From positions 1,922,001 through 1,986,000 of the forward strand of contig JAYKKR010000002.1 of assembly GCA_036971615.1 (NCBI GenBank): a DNA stretch of 64,000 bases, written 5' to 3'. Shown one piece after another: positions 62,561-64,000 of this stretch. Source of the stretch: Amyloporia xantha (taxonomy: Eukaryota > Basidiomycota > Agaricomycetes > Polyporales > Adustoporiaceae). The position numbers and the translations under genes are program-made. Position 1 is the first letter of the stretch; each line of letters starts with the position of its first letter. Under the pieces are notes generated by a model. It ran no database searches and was not told the origin of the DNA. It worked only from the letters and a program-made list of their open reading frames with translations.

Positions 62561-63531
62561 ATGGCCAACCACGCATTGAACCTCAACCCCCCAAACGCTA
62601 CCTTCCACCTCACCACCCATGGCTCAGATTGGTTGTGGGCCGCCTTCTCCGTCTTTGCCCTCTCTCTTCTCGTTATGATCGTCCTCGACTTCATGGTGAG
62701 CTAGCAACCCAAATGTATCCCATTCACCTAGCTAACCACCCTGTCCTCTGCTCCAGCGTCCGCGGGGTACACGTCTCTTCCATCAGATTGCCACCATCGT
62801 CCTTGCCACTTTCACCATCGGCTACTTCTCTATGGCATCTGACTTGGGCGCGACCCCCATCCTTGTCGAGTTCCGCGGCCACGGTGCAGCATACCCCACT
62901 CGCCAGATCTGGGTATGTTCCGTTTCCACCTGAGAATCCTTCCCTAGTAACTGACCCTCTCCCTAGTATGTGCGCTACATCCAGTGGTTCATCACATTCC
63001 CTCTGCTCCTCCTTGAGGTGCTTCTTGCCACCGGCCTGAGCCTCTCGGACATCCTCACCACCCTCTTCATGTCTATCGTCGTCGTCGTCTGCGGCCTCGT
63101 GGGTGCGCTTGTCCACAGCGACTACAAGTGGGGTTACTACGTCTTCGGAGTCGCCGCCCTCTTCTACGTCTGGTACGCTCCCTTCGTGTTGACTCTCCTT
63201 CCGCGCATCTGACGTCCACCCGTCCAGGAATGTGCTCCTCTGGCACGGCGCGAATGCTGCCTTCCCTGGCGGCGGCGCTCTCCGTCCGGGCTACCTGCGC
63301 TCAGCCGGATGGCTCTCCTTCATCCTCATCACGTACCCCATCTGCTGGGCGTGCTCTGAAGGTGGCAACGTCATCTCGCCCGACTCCGAGATGATCTGGT
63401 ACGGCATTCTCGACCTCCTCGCGGGCCCTGTCTTCCTGTTCCTGTTCCTGTTCCACCTCCGCAGCGTTGACTACGCCGCATTCGGGTTGAGCTCGGGCAA
63501 GTACACCGACACGATGGCGCAGCGGGCATGA
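62561..63531 (+). CDS. Opsin-related membrane protein (Hsp30/YRO2-like), lacks retinal lysine; right paralogue
   Basis: Exons 62561-62695, 62757-62912, 62967-63172 and 63228-63531 are in phase and give 266 aa. It shares most positions with the gene at 9.9-11.1 kb, including all three intron positions and a third exon of exactly 206 nt. Helix C is RYIQWFITFPLLLLEVLL (Arg kept, Asp85 position Gln, Asp96 position Glu). Helix G is GILDLLAGPVFLFLFLF (Asp212 position kept, Lys216 position Gly). So no retinal Schiff base is possible. It ends shortly after helix G (GKYTDTMAQRA), without the repeat tail of the left copy. Likely a plasma-membrane stress-related protein of the Hsp30 class; role inferred from family. 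Confidence 0.92.
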
Positions 63532-64000
63532 GTGGGGTAGCATTGGAGACGTCCTCGTTCACCGCCAGCCCCTCTGCCTCGGTCGCTGCAACTGCAGGGA
63601 AAGAAAAATCACACACCGTTTTATGCCCGATCTGACGCGCTGCTACGATATCATATGCTGCTTCTTTTGGTCTTTCTAGTTAGAGCATTATAATTCCTTT
63701 GCACTTCGATACCGCCCTTTTTGCATTTCATCCTTCGCTGTACGGCACCTTGTCTGGCTTGTATTGCTAGATCCATCCTTACGATTAATCACTCTCCCGC
63801 GCTCGCATTGTACAGTAGCACAGCAACATGTAATACACAATTCACTCGCTTCTCATGATGCATAGTGTGTGATTCAGACGCCTTGGACGGAACTGCTAGC
63901 TATCGGTAGCGGCGTGTGGTGTATGTGTACAAGTGTTCCATGTTCTATTGTTAACAGCGGCAGAGGTCAATCGATGACGAAGGCCGTGACGATATACATG
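63532..64000. other. 3' flank of right opsin-related gene
   Basis: AT-rich 3' region with no open frame of note; continues past the window edge. Confidence 0.5.

Overview
This window is a piece of a filamentous fungal nuclear genome, most likely a basidiomycete of the Agaricomycetes. Genes are split by many short GT-AG introns (about 50-60 nt), intergenic gaps are short, and proteins are eukaryotic and fungal. Several are typical of Agaricomycetes: a DUF6533-type membrane protein, a serine-rich extracellular cupredoxin, opsin-related proteins and Zn2Cys6 regulators. Gene models were assembled by hand by joining reading frames across plausible splice sites. Exons I traced to base level are stated; elsewhere boundaries are approximate.

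Layout. 0-10 kb: a truncated SET-domain lysine methyltransferase (-), a short-chain dehydrogenase (+), a long disordered Ser/Pro-rich protein (-) and a transcription factor with two Zn2Cys6-like clusters (+). 9.9-22 kb: an opsin-related membrane protein without the retinal lysine (-), an AKR7-type aldo-keto reductase (-), an OTU deubiquitinase (+), the beta subunit of an AP clathrin adaptor (-), a NEPRO/RMP1-like RNase MRP-associated protein (+) and a sulfide:quinone oxidoreductase (-). 22-32.9 kb: a gene-poor stretch, a small P-loop GTPase (+), a small unknown gene (-), an Mso1-like protein (+), a secreted cupredoxin (+) and an O-methyltransferase (-).

33-40 kb is the accessory, repeat-bearing part. 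It has three copies of a palindromic double-GATA motif, a degenerate inverted-repeat element, a 238-bp inverted repeat with apparently identical arms, an unknown membrane-anchored disordered protein and a MITE with 22-bp terminal repeats at a TA target. 40-49.2 kb: NEDD1-like WD40 protein, FAN1 nuclease and a DUF6533 protein (all +). 50-61.4 kb is dense housekeeping: OBAP/DUF1264 protein (-), NAC alpha (+), TRM9 (-), ALG13 (-) head-to-head with pyrroline-5-carboxylate reductase (+), proteasome ATPase RPT3 (-), cap-binding CBC2 (+) and an RRM-like protein (-). The window closes with a second opsin-related gene (+), an inverted paralogue of the one at 10-11 kb.

The genes do not form one pathway. 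Most are independent housekeeping units of membrane traffic, proteostasis, RNA and tRNA processing, DNA repair and glycosylation. The most distinctive signals are the paired lysine-less opsin relatives, the tandem zinc clusters, the 238-bp inverted repeat, the TA-flanked MITE and the double-GATA palindromes upstream of the O-methyltransferase, with a related palindrome upstream of the left opsin-related gene. I did not find a convincing new multi-gene system.
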